Positions 12,304 through 26,100 are shown, counted from the first letter of the stretch. The stretch: DNA of 64,000 bases from Thamnaconus septentrionalis (GCA_009823395.1 CM020511.1:15656001-15720000), one strand, 5' to 3'. Notes: generated by a model from the sequence alone, not told the origin. Program-made: numbers and translations.

Positions 12304-14094
12304 ATTGGCCATCAGACAAACAGGGCAGCTACAGTGGGCTCCTCCGTCCGTCTCCAGTGTTCTCCTTCACAGCTGTTCGGATGAGTGATAACCTACAGGC
12401 TTTTCTTCACAGTCAAAATAGCTGTGAAGTCCTATCCATACATATATATCTATTTCTGGATATGTGGGACGTGATGGATACTTGGACCCGCTCGCCGCAG
12501 ACCGCCGTGACTCAAGCAGCCCCGACTTAATGCTAATAAGGCCGCTAACGTGGGACGCATCTCTCTCTTTTTCTCCAGGAGGGAGATGTGACTAAGCCGC
12601 CGTGTTCCGATGTAATCCCTCCCCAGCTCGGCCCATTATGACTCAGCTCCCATCCGCCAAACCCAAAGTCATCGCTTTTGTGCAGCTGCGGCGGGTCTTA
12701 CAGGGGGGGCAGGTGCCGCCGGGGCTAACTAGCCTTGTCTTGCACTGAATGAAGCGGCTGGAGTTTCCTCCTCCCCGGAGTCGAGGCCCAGGAGTCGCAG
12801 GAAGCGGCCGTTTAGTTCCCTTTTGTTTAAAGATAAGATAAGGCTAACTAGCGTAATAGCGCCTCGGGGAAACTGATACTGGCAGGATAATGGAGATCCA
12901 CCACCGGAATCAGTCCAGCAGCTTTGGACACAGCAAGTGGGTCTCCTGCCACACCGATAAGATGCTGCTGCTTTGCATTGCGGCGCTGCTGTGACATTAT
13001 CGCTCGCTGATGCTCCGGTGTTTCCTGTTTCCTCCCCCCGGTGCTCATTTAGGTTACATCTCGACAGGAGGAGGACATGAGAAAAGCAAAAGTTGATTTT
13101 TTTTTTTTTTTTTAGAGCTTGCGGGGGAAGCGTTATTCCATCTAGCCCCTCATATCCGAACCGCTGTGATCGTCTTCTTTTTTTTGCTCTGTCTCTGTCT
13201 CTCTCTTCATGAATCTTTTAGCAGAGAACAAGGTTCATTCTGCAAAGTCAAACTCTTCCACACCAGTTTAGCTGAAAACTCTCCGGGACTCGGCGGAAAC
13301 TCTCTGTCACGGAAGTACATCCGACTCGATGCCGGGGGGCTCGACGGGCAAGTCGCCCCTCGAAGGGGAGGTTTAACTTTTGCATATATTTTTTTTGTTT
13401 TTTTCAGGTGATTCTTGACTGAAGAGCACTGATTCTCTCTGCTTTAATGGCACCGCAGGAGCTCAGAGAGAGTTTCAGGAGGGGGCAAAGCTTGCGCGGA
13501 TTTGCCTCAGACCGCTGATAAGACGGCAGCTGGATTTTGTTGAACCATGGTCTGGTATTTAGCGCCCAGCCTGCATTTCCTGTTGTTGTGAAGCGCCGTG
13601 TCCTGTCGAAATAAAAGCTGCATGACGAACCATCATAAAAGGATTTTTTTTTTACTCCCAAACAGTCCTTTGTCATTTTTTAACTTTTTAAAAAACAGGT
13701 TTCACCTTTGTAAACCGAGTTCTGTCTAGATTTGAGCGGAGTTGTTTCTTTCTCATTTGGCCCAGTCCTGTCCTTCTCAGAATTATGTTCATGTTTTCCG
13801 GGGAAAAAAATAAAATAAAAAAGCATTAGCCGTGGGCTGGCGTGATTATCACTTCAGCCCACACCCTTTACTTTGTGTAGCCGGGCCTGTGCTGCACCCT
13901 GAAGCTTTTTAGTACACAACCAACCAATTTAAATTTTGGCAGTGAGATAATTTGTTCTTGCCTTTGTACCACAGAAGATCACTGTTGCACACCGACTTTG
14001 ACCTTTTAAAGTGCAAATTATTGAAAAGGAAAATTGGCTGTCTTTTTTTTGGCTCAATCTCAGAGCTGCAGTCTTTCCTCATCTCAAAATAATG
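12304..14094. other. intergenic, no gene recognised
   Basis: Unique sequence with T-rich runs near 13097-13113 and 13646-13655. The open frame at 13166-13411 has a hydrophobic start but opens on GTG in a pyrimidine-rich tract, so it is not called. Confidence 0.4.
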
Positions 14095-14156
14095 ATCTAT
14101 CTATCTATCCATCTATCCATCTATCTATCCATGCATCCATCCATCCATCTATCTGT
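14095..14156. repeat. (ATCT/ATCC)n tetranucleotide microsatellite
   Basis: About 15 ATCT, ATCC and ATGC units. A related CTGT/CTAT repeat sits at 15111-15140, immediately right of the hAT remnant. Confidence 0.95.
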
Positions 14157-14341
14157 TACATGCAGTCAGGGGAGAGTTACCTGACAATCTTGGAAAGAAA
14201 AAAAATTAAAATAAAAAAAAAGAAGTTATATTTATCCAATGATTTGCACTTTAAATGTATTTTTCAGTTAACCAGTTTTTGATTGTTTTTTTTATTCAAA
14301 ATGGCTTGATTTGCACATTTATTGTTGAAATGATGAATGTG

Positions 14342-15110
14342 AAGAGATGTGCGGCGAGGCCGCAGCCTGCTGTGCCTATCGATAGATTGCGCAATGACTC
14401 GTTCACTGTGCTGGCGCGCTCTGCTATCGAGACCGTATTTCTGTCTCTCTGTATGTTGCTATTAAAATGTTTAAACACTTTTGCCATATGAACTAAAGCC
14501 GCAATGTATAGTGTTTTTTGTCAACAATTGTATGTGTTACTCGTTGCTGCGAAGAGCCACTAAGGGAGGCACGCAGTTTTTCCTGCCTCATGCTGGCTCG
14601 TGATCCCAGGGATTCTTCTTGCGACTCGGCTGCAAAATACAGTCAGCGACAAAGTTGCTCCAGCTAGTGCTAACTGTCCCAGCTACTATAGCATCGGTGG
14701 AGTGGTCATTCTCAGCACTGAAAAGACTCAAGACAGTCGGAACAGCACTGAACAAGGACGACTTTCTTTCCTGGCAGTGATCTCTGTTCAGACAAAAAGA
14801 CTTTTAAAACTGAAGGATGGCAAAGACAACTTCTATGATCAAGTTATCGATGCTTTTGCACAGAAGGTGCAGCGCATGGACTTCATTTGTGAGTAAAGGT
14901 AAGACCATGATAATGTTTATATTTGAATTACATGTGCTTATTGTGTGTTACGGTATGTATGTGTGAAGAAAGCTGATATGAGATTTGAAACATAACCTGT
15001 TAACTGCTGCCAATGAAATGGTGAATTACTCTGTAGGGTTCATATGTTTGTAAATCTGATTGTGATGAAGTCAGTGCCTCACCAGCCATGAACCTCACCG
15101 CACATCATTG
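14342..15110 (+). mobile_element. hAT-superfamily transposon remnant
   Basis: The right end, read on the minus strand, begins 'caatgatgtgcggtgagg' and continues 'ttcatggctggtgaggcact', which I recognise as the terminal sequence of a common fish hAT family. A matching 'gatgtgcggcgagg' lies at 14345-14358, giving a probable left terminus near 14342. Inside is a decayed transposase C-terminus (14667-14896). No 8-bp target duplication can be read: the right flank is a tetranucleotide repeat and the left flank differs. The element is internally deleted, since a complete hAT transposase needs about 1.8 kb. Confidence 0.7.
14667..14896 (+). pseudogene. hAT transposase C-terminal (dimerisation) domain, frameshifted
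   Basis: In one frame 14667-14730 reads VLTVPATIASVEWSFSALKR and then LKT, the classic start of the hAT C-terminal dimerisation region ('VPATxASVERSFSxLKRxKT'). In another frame, from about 14732, it continues SRNSTEQGRLSFLAVISV and then '...DNFYDQVIDAFAQK...RMDFI' to a stop at 14894-14896, again family-typical. The two halves are offset by a frameshift near 14730. The conserved Glu-Arg-Ser of the motif is changed to Glu-Trp-Ser. The N-terminal zinc finger and catalytic region are absent. This is a dead fragment, not a domesticated gene, as far as this window shows. Confidence 0.85.
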
Positions 15111-15140
15111 CTATCTGTCTATCTGTCTATCTGTCTGTCC
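15111..15140. repeat. (CTGT/CTAT)n microsatellite
   Basis: About seven CTAT and CTGT units directly abut the right terminus of the hAT remnant. The element may have inserted into, or seeded, the tetranucleotide repeat. Confidence 0.9.
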
Positions 15141-16340
15141 TGAAGCGGTACACAGCGGAACGGCACAGAAGCCTGTGACGTCACTGCTCTGTTAAATTTA
15201 GCTCATCTTTCTTTGCGTCAGTCTCTCCGAGATCTCTGGAGCTTTCTTGTTATTCCTTCCATCTCCATCTGATTTTCGTCAGATCAAGCAGTTTACCGTC
15301 GGTGTATCCGCCCAAGTGAAGCAGCCCGAGTTGTTCTCCCAACCCCTCCACCTTCCCACAGCTCCCCAGCCTGGTGCCTCCTGTATCTCTGTGCCTGGAT
15401 CTCATTTATTATTTCATGTATTTATTTATTTTTGTGTACTTTTAATGTCGCTCATAAAGCAGGTAAGCCGTGTCACGCTGGGTAGCGTTCGAAAATAAAT
15501 CAGTCAGAAAAGAGAACTCCTCCCAGAGCGACGCCGTTGGGAGCAACAAGTGGCATTATGGGATGTTCTCCATATGTCATTATTCATGAATGGGTTTTGT
15601 GCGGCCACCCATTCGCCGCAATCCCACGAGTGCCATGCAAGATTTGTGTGTGTACTCTGTTTATCCGCCGCCGCGTCTGGCACGACTGAGCCACCGCCCT
15701 CCCCCACCGACGGACGTGCGTCTCGGGTGTGGCCCTGCCAGGTAGACACTCGCAAGCGGTGCACATTAACCTCCACTTTCTTCTCTGAATATTTCATGGC
15801 GTTTATGCATAGCGTAAAAGGTTAGAAGCCCGGACGCGACGAGCGACGACACTCAGGAGGATGCGTTTGTGTTCGTGTGCCCCCCACCCCACGTGACAAC
15901 AGACCCGTGCTGCTGGCTGCCAACTGGCTGACTCTCTGTCTCGTTTTAGGAACGACCTAAATCACCGCCGCCAAGATATATAATGGATGAGTGGTAAAAA
16001 AGAATGTGCCGATGTCCCTCACACTTAACACACAGCTGCTCTTAAAGGAGCTGCCGGTCACTCCGGCGCTGATGAGGGCAACTCAGGTGAGGCATAAAAG
16101 TGTTTGGTTCCTCCTCCTCCTCCTCTCCTCTGCTCTACCTTTCCTCTTTGTTTCAGATTGTCTTTGGCAGTGCGCAGCATTGCACCACCAGGCCCCTGCA
16201 ACACAAGGCTGCCAAATGGGAGGGTGAACTCGGGAGTAGGGGGGGGCGCCAGCGCAATTTCAGGAGGAGCGGGCGGCCGTCTAAAAGGCCAAGGTGTTGG
16301 AAGCGCGGCCCATGACTTGTAATTATGTGTTGCTGTCTCT
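15141..16340. other. intergenic, moderately CpG-rich, no gene recognised
   Basis: Unique sequence with CpG-rich patches at about 15520-15760 and 16230-16315. Opposing ORFs of 70-112 codons (for example 16058-16396 minus, proline-rich) reflect base composition rather than coding. Confidence 0.4.
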
Positions 16341-19300
16341 TTTCTTCTCCGAATCAATAACTCGGACGAATCCCCGCTCCTTTTCACTCCAGACATTTTC
16401 TGCCATCATTTTTTAATCCCTGAAGGTGAGCACCGGGGGGGCTCACCGGGTCGTTTTTTTTCGCTGCCGCTAACTAAGTAAAAAAAAAAAAAAAAAGCTG
16501 GAGTGAAACCCTGCTGCGAGTCCGAGTCCTGCGCCACAACTATAAATACCAAACGTGTGTAAGTAAGTGCTGAAATATTCATGCTCCGCTTTTTCATTTT
16601 AAAAAAAAGAATTCCAGCCATTTTCAGAGAATGTGTGATCTACGTTCATATCCAACAGTTGCTGCAACCTACACTTGCTGCTCAAAGGTCCAGAGAGGAA
16701 AACTTAACGGTCACTGCTGGCAGATGAAATTGGTGAAATGGTAAGAAATTATTTTCATGACAAAAAAAAGTTGTCTTTAAAACAAAGACTGCATCGATGT
16801 CCTTAGCTCAGATGAAGTTTGTCAAAGTTTTCGTTCCATTTTCCAGAGACATTTCTTCCGCTAACCCATTTTTTTCTTTTGTCCAATTCATTAAATAGCA
16901 CTACACTTAAAGGAATAATAAGGGGACAAATATAGTGTGGCTAGGGCTGATAATTGGTTGTTACAGAATAAAAAAGTGGTCGCATACAAATAGGTTTCTA
17001 TTGTATGCGATATAATAGTTCACATACTTATTCTGAGACATATGGAATGAGCTACTTTTCTTCGCCTCCAACTATAATAGGTTGCTTTCACATGATGCAC
17101 ACGGCTCAGACGGAGGACAGAAAGTGAAAAGGTTAGTTGCTGAGTTTCTGTCATAGAGAAAAATAATCGACATCTTGGATCAGGCTCTAAATTAGTACAA
17201 TACAGACTCCTGAACAGTCTCCACCATCCTTCCTTATTCTCCATTTCCACTTCCTGCGCTCCATCTGAATTTGTGGAACTTTTGTGCGTCATCATCACCA
17301 CTTGACTGAAACCTAGCTCTTCTCTTTCACTTACTGACACTGACCACTTTACTAGGTATTACTTAAAGCAACATTCCATAGCCATCCTAACTTTTATAGT
17401 GTATTTTCAAAGTAACAGTATGATTTATTATGTTGTGTGATGTAAAGAATATCAGAGATGCCACAGAGACCAAAAAAAGAGGAAGAGAGTAACTAAGCGA
17501 AGGACCAGACAGGTGTGGGGTCACGAGAGGGTGCTGGGCACGCAACCAAAGATCCCTGTACCTGGTCTTGCAGGTTGTTGCACTGGCAGGAAAGAAAAAG
17601 TCAATATTTCGTTAAAAACGATTTGGAATGAATGGAATTCAGAATCTGAATTTGAAGATGCTGCTTTCGCTTTATTCTATTTACACACTGCTTAGCAAGA
17701 CTACACTATACGCTCTCTTTCCAATTTCCTCTCTGATCCAACGGCTAATCATCTCAGCTGACATGCCGCCTCTTTGCAACTGAATGCAGACACGCTGTCC
17801 CGCAGAGATACGCTTGTCTTTTGCCACCCGGCGCCAGATGACTCACACATTTTGCTCTTTCGCAGTGGACTCACCGGCCAGTGGACTTTTCTCATCCATC
17901 AGACGCTAAAGATGTTGATTCTTCTCCAAACCCTCATCTTGCAACACAAAGACAGATCGCTTCACCCTTTCAGCCCCCCCCCCTATGTATTTCAAAAAAT
18001 CAGTTCAACTGCACACGTTTGGACAATTTGTCAAATGCATCCAAATCGAGGCCTCGGCAACTGTCGCACACATACTGCCTACTCCATTGTTCACCATTGT
18101 CACATTTCTCTTTAGAATTTGTTTAAGAAAAGACGCCAGTCTGTCCACCATCAATTTGGTCTCCAAAGCTTATTTTTCTGCAGCTCGATTCTCTGTGGCT
18201 ATCGGAGCTTGCCAAAATCTTTGAGGCCACCTCAGGTGCAGTCCAAAAACACTGAGGGGCGGGTAGGGAAATAAACTACCTCTCAATCCTGGGAGAGCTT
18301 AAAGCTCAAACGTAATGGCCAGCGTGCTTTTCGATCACCGGCTAATTGCTCCCGACTAATGTGCAGCAATGCCTCTTATTGATTTATCATTCTAATGCCT
18401 CCCTATAATGCACAGGACATTTATCCAAAGCAGGGCCCGTGCCTGGGTTCCACGGACATTTACCCCATGAATGCTTGATAAAGGGCTTGACGAGAAGCCA
18501 GTCGGGCTGATTCCGTTTGCCCTACTGGTAAAGGTGAATTTGCTCGGCCCTGAGGGCAGATGCGGCTTTCTATCTGTGCGATGCTTTAATCACCGAGACA
18601 ACAGCGTCAGTGCCTGGCAGCCCCGCTCAGCTCTCACCCGCAGGAATTTATCAAACGCACGGCGCAAACAACGTGTCGCTGTTTCATGCTTAATGGGCAT
18701 CTTTAGGCGCGTTGGTTTTTCTGCGGACGCGTGGAGATTTTCGTGAAATTCTAAAGCTGCCAGCAGACAGGCAGCTTGCTGTCGTTGGAATGCGGTAGGG
18801 CTGCAAGTCACCGTAGCTGTGTGAGCAATGGAGACCCCCGTGGCCTTTTCAAGCACCCCTCTTGTTACTCTCTTTTAAAAACTGTTGCACCTTGCCGGAG
18901 ATTAACATGCAGAAAGGTTCGAGGTGCGCCACTCTCGTGCTTGCACTCACGCCCGCGTTCTCGACATCTATGCAGAGGCCACAGACCTTGGCAGGCGATG
19001 CGGCGTTCAATGATTTATTTCCTGCGTGTTTGGAGAAAGAGAGCGAGAGAGATACAAACAAAAAATCCATGAAAATCTTGACTTTTCCGCTGAAAAAGGG
19101 CATGTGAACGTGCGGCTCTGAGCAACGTCAACCTTGATAGGCTTTGTTTTGATCGTGGAAGTGTGGAAGGTTGCTACAAAATGTCCAGCCATTCACTTTA
19201 ATCCTCCCTAGGCTTTGTTTATCTGTGGTCTGCTCCTGTTCGTGTTTGTCAAACTTTTTATTCTCCCTTTGAGTTCTGAAAAAACAAAAATGTACTTAAA

Positions 19301-22300
19301 GGACAAAAAAAACGTCGCACTGATACAAGTGTTAAAAATGGGTGATGCAGCATGACTTCAAAAAAAATCACAGTGAGTGGTTTAACCCCGTCCCCCCCCT
19401 CCCAAATCTTGTTATTAACCGTTATATAAACAAGAGTGACCTGAAGTGACCTTGTCCGTCTGCAGGCTGAATGACAATACTGGCCAAACTATCTTTATCT
19501 GGATAAAAAACAACATTGCGTTTCAGTATTGGTGTCTACAAAATGACAGAACTGAAATTCCTAAGTTGCTAACCGTGTTATCAATGCTTTCCTGCAAAAT
19601 GGACTGTGCACTTATAACATGAGGCGTTTCTGTGTGACTGATTGCGTCAGCTCAGAAGCGGATGGATGCGCCTGTCCTCACCGCTGCTCCCTGTAAACAC
19701 ACATAGCTGCTGGCGAGCAGCTGCCCTCATGACTCCCTGGGTCTCAGTGCTTGTTTGCAGCAATAACCTTCCTTCTCGTGCTCCCTGACGGTAACATTAG
19801 CCGGGCTGCTGCTGGTAGCTGCCCAGCTCACTGTCACAAATAGACTCTGTCTAACTGGAAATTGGACTGAGCTGTTCAAAAATGGAGTGCTGCTACTTGC
19901 AATAAATAAATAAATAATAAAGCACTGTTTGAAAGAAAATCTTGCATGCAACGTTAGCCATATAATTTCACAAAGATATCTACTAAGCATTCTTCTCCTA
20001 CTTTAACTTGAACATTCATTTCTTTGTTAACAAAACTGAAAAAATATTCTAATGAAGTTATTTGGTTTGATTACATAAGGTAAATAAACAACCAGTAGTT
20101 TTAATTAATCAGCAAAGATTGATAATATTAGCAGAAACTGCTTATCTACTGAAGAGAAAGTTGACTAATTCTGTATTTGTCTTTATATGCAGCTCCGCCT
20201 TGAAATATCAGCTGTATATTCACGATTAATCTGTGTTTTACGTTGTATCTTGAGTCTTTGTGTCCGTTGGACTGTTAGCTTGACACTTTGGCTGTAGTTG
20301 CTGTGTTTGCAGATTTGTATTAGACCTGCTGGACACTCTGAGCCTGAATACAGCCAAGATTAAGTGGATGCTTTATAGCATGTGTCCTTAATCCCTGCCA
20401 ACATATTATATCTCAATGTTAGTACAGTACGTATTTTAGATATTGGCAATGCTGGTTCCTTGTTACTTGTGCAGAACCAAAAGTGGATGGGATTTTGATT
20501 GAATTGCAGCCCCTGTGCTCCATGAAGTATGTTCAAATGTCAACAACATCAGTCATGGGACGTCACGCTCCCCATTTGGAGGATATTGATCTTATGGCAT
20601 TCTCACGCACTGGCCTCGGAATTCTGGCTGCTGAAGATATGACAGTTTCAGCTGATTTCATCACAGCCCATAATTTATGCTTTTGTGCACACGTCAGACA
20701 GAGTCTTTCTGATCTCGGTCTGCATATTTTGAATGAGAAAAAGCCAAGACTTCAAGTCGTATAAGAGCCAGTAGCACTGTTGGTTACTTTCTTGGCTTAA
20801 TCAAAGGCCCCAGTTCAGCACCGTTCCTGCCTCGTGCCCATCTTGCTCTCCACCAGGGAGAAGGAGAGTGAATCGCAAATCTATTGCGATTTATTGCAAC
20901 CCAGCCCCGCTGCATCTGCACTTAGGGCCATTGCTGAATCATGCAATCATGGTTTGGATGAGCAATGTTGATAACTGCCTCATACTTGGGCTGAAATGGC
21001 TAAGGTCACACCTGTAATCATGTGGGAGCAGCACACTCCATTGACACAGTGATGAGGCTCCACAGACTGTCAGCCAGGATTGAGATACGGGCTGATTGCT
21101 TCTTATTGGGAGATGCACTCAGGCCTCCGTGAATGCTGCTGACACACTGTCGGTGTCGATAATCAGCAGGAGACACATGTGTGCTCAGCACAGGTGCTGG
21201 CACCTGGGGTCCCCAAATATAAGTGGCTCAGCAAACAAGCATCAGTGAGAGGCAGTGCACAAACTGAGCAGCATTTTATCTGCTCATTTTCACAGGAGAG
21301 CCCCCTTTGTGCAGAGTTTATTGCATTCTTAAAGGGGTAAATAAATTTTCACATGAGGCAAAATTAAACGTGTGGTTCCCAATTTGAAGTCAGAAGGAAT
21401 AAAATTTGGTAGATGTATTGTTAAATTACTGTCTTTTTTGTGAGAAAGCGTCATTGAGATGAAGTATTAACAATTCATCGTAATTTGATTTTCAGTCAAT
21501 TGTGCTAAATGTTATGGCACACACATAAAAAAATAGAATGATTGTGCATTACTTGTTCCTGTTAGTGATCTATTGCAGATCTACAAACTGAAGTGGATGA
21601 TTTTAACCTGACGTGCCAGATGGAACATTTCCCAAGTGGATTCATCTCAGGTATCCATCTGGTGAACAGCCCACTGAAATTGATTGGGCGAAACCTTCTG
21701 CTTATCACGTGCAGGCAACCCTGTCACATGAGTTAGCGCTAGTGTGACCTCCTCAAGGCTCCTTATTGGCCTTAGTGGTGGTAGCTGCACGTCCCTGCTG
21801 TTAGTGTTTAACAGTACTCATTATTTTGTCTGCTCTGAAAATAAACTGCTGTGACATTTTTTGTTCTTCTCTCAATATAAAAAGTTCACCTGACTCTTCT
21901 AAGGCTGCTTCCAGAGCAGCATCTGCCTTCAACTCTTTAGCTGCAGCCACGGTTTACTGATTATTTTAGCTCCCTCTTCCAGGTCTTTGCTGCTTGAGAG
22001 CAGTTTGGAGCAGTTGCTTCTCACTTTTTTCGTACCTTTTATTTCTCCGTTGTGACATTTATCTTGTTCTCCTCCGAGGTCATTTGCAATCATTAGCATT
22101 TTTAGCCAAACAAAATAATAATTACAAGTCAATGGAATATGTGTATACTGCAGTAAAACAGCCTAAATACAAACCCCCCCAAAATTCCTTGTTTAATTTT
22201 TGTAATAGTTGTATTTTTATTTTAATTTTGTCTTGTTTTGAACAATTAATTTTATTAAGCGTTAGCCAGCATGGATTGAGCATGTTTATGGATTTGCTGA

Positions 22301-22318
22301 GTCCAGCAGACACGCGCG

Positions 22319-22319
<1 letters not shown>
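16341..22319. other. intergenic, no gene recognised
   Basis: About 6 kb without a supported gene. It holds an A17 run (16480-16496), purine-rich and A+T-rich unique sequence, and a segment at about 18290-18480 with several TAAT-type homeodomain cores that could be a regulatory element. Frames such as 17020-17340 minus and 20483-20764 plus lack recognisable motifs. Confidence 0.4.

Positions 22320-22364
<45 letters not shown>
22320..22364. repeat. (CA)22 microsatellite
   Basis: 45 nt of uninterrupted CA after 'cacgcgcgc'. Confidence 0.97.
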
Positions 22365-22371
<7 letters not shown>

Positions 22372-24081
22372 AATCATCTCTCGATGCAGAATGGATATTC
22401 CCCTGGCACCGAAAATGCACTGACTGGTGCATTATGATGTAATTTTCATGTGCTAATCAATACAACTGTGGTCCTAATGAGTTAATGGTATTGCTTTTTC
22501 TCCTCTGCTCAGCCCGAAATGTGAATAATATTCTGCGCACTCCTAAAATGCTTTGGAAGCTTCAGTTATGACTTTGTTTTTGTCTGTGAGCATTGCAAAA
22601 TGATGCTTGCAGCCATTGTTCAGTCTGAGCTTGCATCCTTTTTGAATAGTTAGCCAAAATCCAAATCGTATATGCACATGAGTCGTTCCAGTTGTGTACG
22701 CAAAGTTTAATGCAGAAACCATGTAAGTGGGTCACAGACATTGAGACCCGAGGTGTAAATCCTCCTTCAGTATGCACCACTGGAGTTGTAAGCCTTCCCC
22801 TTTTTCTTTTCAGCTTTTTTTTTTTTTTTTATTTAACCTCTTTGCAGAGATAAGCATGAACCATCAAAGTTTTGTGTGCAAGTGTGTTTGTGAGCTTGTG
22901 AAACAGTGCAGTGGGAGGTGAGACATGGAGCAGCACTGGAGTAGGTAGATTAAATAACTTGTTGGATGTCAAAGCTGCAGCCTGTTCCAGTCTCATGGCT
23001 GCGCTGAGTGTTGCAACAGAGTGAAGTCAGTGCGGGATGGCCGAACCCGGCCTGAGCTGTCTGATCCGCTGAGATGAACTCTTCGCTGTGAAGACTGGAG
23101 GCTCCTCATTTTCACCAAAAGACAAACAGGGTGGGGGAAAACAACACAGTGTTGGATGTCTTCAGGAAACCAGGATGCAAAGAAATGTTTGCCAGTTCAC
23201 CTCTTGCTATCACTGCCTTCTCCCACAAAGGATGGGCAAAAGTTATGCCACCATGAATAAAAATGTACAGCCGTATGGAAATGTGATATTGATTCAATTG
23301 GCAAGGAACCAACAACAGTCAGCTGTCTCTGTATGCACTTCTACAGTGGCAGAAGTGGTTGGTAATATGCTGCAAATATTGAGTTTACCATAATGCAAAA
23401 AAAAATTGATTGAGGATTTGAATTGTTATCTTTTATAGCAGTGGTCTGAGTGGTATTATTTTAACAGCTATTATTTTAATGGAAAAAGAAACAAGGAGGA
23501 AAATTCAAGCAAGGTTGTCTGATGCCAAAGTTGTGCCTCTCAGCGTGATAATTATCGGTTGTCTCTAATAGTTGTCATAAGTTGTTGCACTTTATGCATG
23601 TTCCTTTCCTAACATTTGCTGGATGGTGCTTTTATAATGACTACTGATCAAATTTGAATGCTCTTTGCCTTGAAGCCCCCCACCTTTTTCATTAGTCACA
23701 CTGACAAAAAGCTGTTTGTTCCTCTATTAACTGTGGCACGTGCTACCTGTCAGCCACCTTGTGTATCTGCGACACAATTTTCTATTTTTTCCCCACGTGA
23801 TTTCAGCCAGAGTTAACCCTCTGACTCACATCCAGTTCATTTCTGCCAACACACTCGGCTTTGGCATTCTGCTGCTCAGTGGAGGACGAGCTGACTGAGT
23901 GGACTGTAAGGCCATAGAGAGACATTATCCACTATCAACTCGGCTGCTGCTCAGTTAAAATGTGGTTTAAATTATGTATGATCAGATCATATCTATTTTG
24001 TGCCATTGTACACATCAAGTTTAATGTTGCTTTTTGCTTCTTGTAGTGCGTCAAAGTTCCCTGTTCAACAGAAAATAGCTC
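22365..24081. other. intergenic, no gene recognised
   Basis: Unique A+T-leaning sequence with a T18-class run near 22815-22830. No gene or mobile element recognised. Confidence 0.4.

Positions 24082-24123
<42 letters not shown>
24082..24123. repeat. (TAT)14 trinucleotide microsatellite
   Basis: 42 nt of pure TAT/TTA repeat. Confidence 0.97.
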
Positions 24124-26100
24124 CAGTATAGTATTAGTAGGATAGTATTAGTTTCACTTTTCGTTAAACTTTTTTAAATGGCCTACATCTGTTAGACTTG
24201 ACTCCAGAATATTCTGTTATGCAACAATTAGCGCAAATGTTTACCGAGGCAACACTTCTTTTTTATTTCTACTTTGGATTGTTTCTGAAAACATGCAAAC
24301 GTCGCAATCCTTAATAAAGATCAAGACAGTTTTCAGTTTTACAGTTGTCTGCCTTGGTCCGGCGAGTTTAACAAGAGTCACCTTTGAAAAGGCCCCTCAC
24401 ATTGTGTAACTTTTCCACACTGAATGAAAGAATTGAAGCCATCCCGCTGGTTCTCTCTCGCGCACCTGCTTGTATGGCCGACACTTGTGGAATGTCTCTG
24501 ATTTTAGCCAGTTGGAGATTTTCTCCATTCATTAAGGACCAGAAGTTTTCACATTTTTTCTCCCAGTATATAGCCACTAGTGTAGAATCAACTACTGGAC
24601 AAGTGCTCATTAGGAGGTTGTCCTCTGTGGTCATTGTGTCTTGTTAATGCAATTAGTCATTTTGCAACAAAGTTCCTTTCTCTTAAGTAAAACGGACATT
24701 TAACCTTCAGATTTTGCCCAGACACTGTTAGAAAGGTTTCACTCTTAAATATTCCAAAAAATGCAAAGTAATCAATGAAATTCGGGCATTTATTTACTTT
24801 TCTTCAGGTTTGCAGACAGTGAGGGGATTCATTAGTTTGGATCTCTGCTGTAGTTGCTGTAGGGGGATAAAAAAAAAAAAAAAGCTGCAAGGAGAGAAAG
24901 GGGCTTATCAGGATATCATTAGTTTACTGTGACTCTGGAACTTTGTTTGCTTCTTCGCGTCTGTTGACTCAACATGCTTCTACATCAAAGACCAACACCT
25001 GCAGCTATGCTCTGCAGCGTTGACGTGAACTACTGCCATAAACAGATTAGATTAAAATAAAAACAGAATTTAAAAAAGAAAATCATTCAAAAATCAACAA
25101 GGTAAAAGCTTGCAATTCTCTTCACTTTTGTTTGTTAAATGTGTAAACGCAATCAAATTCTGGCATGCTAATCCCTCTAGCATTAGCCATTGTTTACAAC
25201 TTGGAACTTCCTCAGTCTGCTCCGTTTTTTCTCCCCAAGCTACTTGGACAACTCACTCCTTGCTTGTGTTACAACCTATCCCAGATTTCCAGCAATAGAT
25301 GATGCTGATTGGCTCTGTAATCTACTGGGATTTTAAGACAGATTGAAAATTGTCTTTTTGGGGTGGTTGGCAAAATTAATGAGCTAATTCAGAGTTGAAT
25401 TTAGAGCGATCCAGTTGCCGCGCAAGACTGTGTCAATATATCATTGATGTAAAACGTTTCCCTGATAAAGTTCAGCCTTCTCGAGGTTTGTTTGTTTGTG
25501 ATCTGTATGTGTCCAAGGCAGACACAAAGACTACCAATCTTTCTTAACAGAGGCGCAGTCAAAGGTACGTCCCTACTGAACTGCTTGAGAATAACGAGCG
25601 TATTCCAAGTGCAGTTGTTTCAAGTGGCAGACATTTTCCTCTTCTTTTGATGCGAGCAATAATCCGTCTCTCCGAGTCTGGGAGCTATTTACAGAGGAGT
25701 TTTTTTTTATCCCACTGACTCTCTGCACAAGGAAGCATCTGCTCCCTTCAGCGCAGGTAGAGAGTGGCTGCTCGAGCTCGTGGTTCTTTGAGTTTCTGCA
25801 AGTTCTGTTCAGACACAAAGAGGTAAAATATACATAGTCAGAATGGGTTCGTGATGCTGTGTTCAACAAGTCAAAGTGTGAGGAAAATGTCCCATTTACG
25901 GGCAGACCCGTTCTGCGGGCCTGTCAGTGCTGCGGTGGAAGAAAACAACAGGGGGAAGAGGACGGTGGGTTTGACAGCCTTTTCACAGCTATGTTGGCGT
26001 CTGCTCAGTGACTACAGTTGCAATCAGAAGAGCATTGAGTGACTTTTTACATTCACGGCCATTCGTTGCATCTTTCTCGCTGTCGTCTCCTATTGAGTTC
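24124..26100. other. intergenic, no gene recognised
   Basis: Unique sequence. Opposing ORFs at 24368-24647 on both strands are similar in length (about 88 codons) but neither has a recognisable domain. Confidence 0.4.

Noticed and set aside
13166..13411. Frame with a hydrophobic N-terminus
   Set aside because: Opens on GTG within a T/CT-rich tract that creates the Phe/Leu run.
14095..15140. Matching 'ctatctgt' at 14149-14156 and 15111-15118 as an 8-bp hAT target duplication
   Set aside because: Both sit inside tetranucleotide repeats where such matches arise by chance, and 14157 does not begin with the expected terminus.
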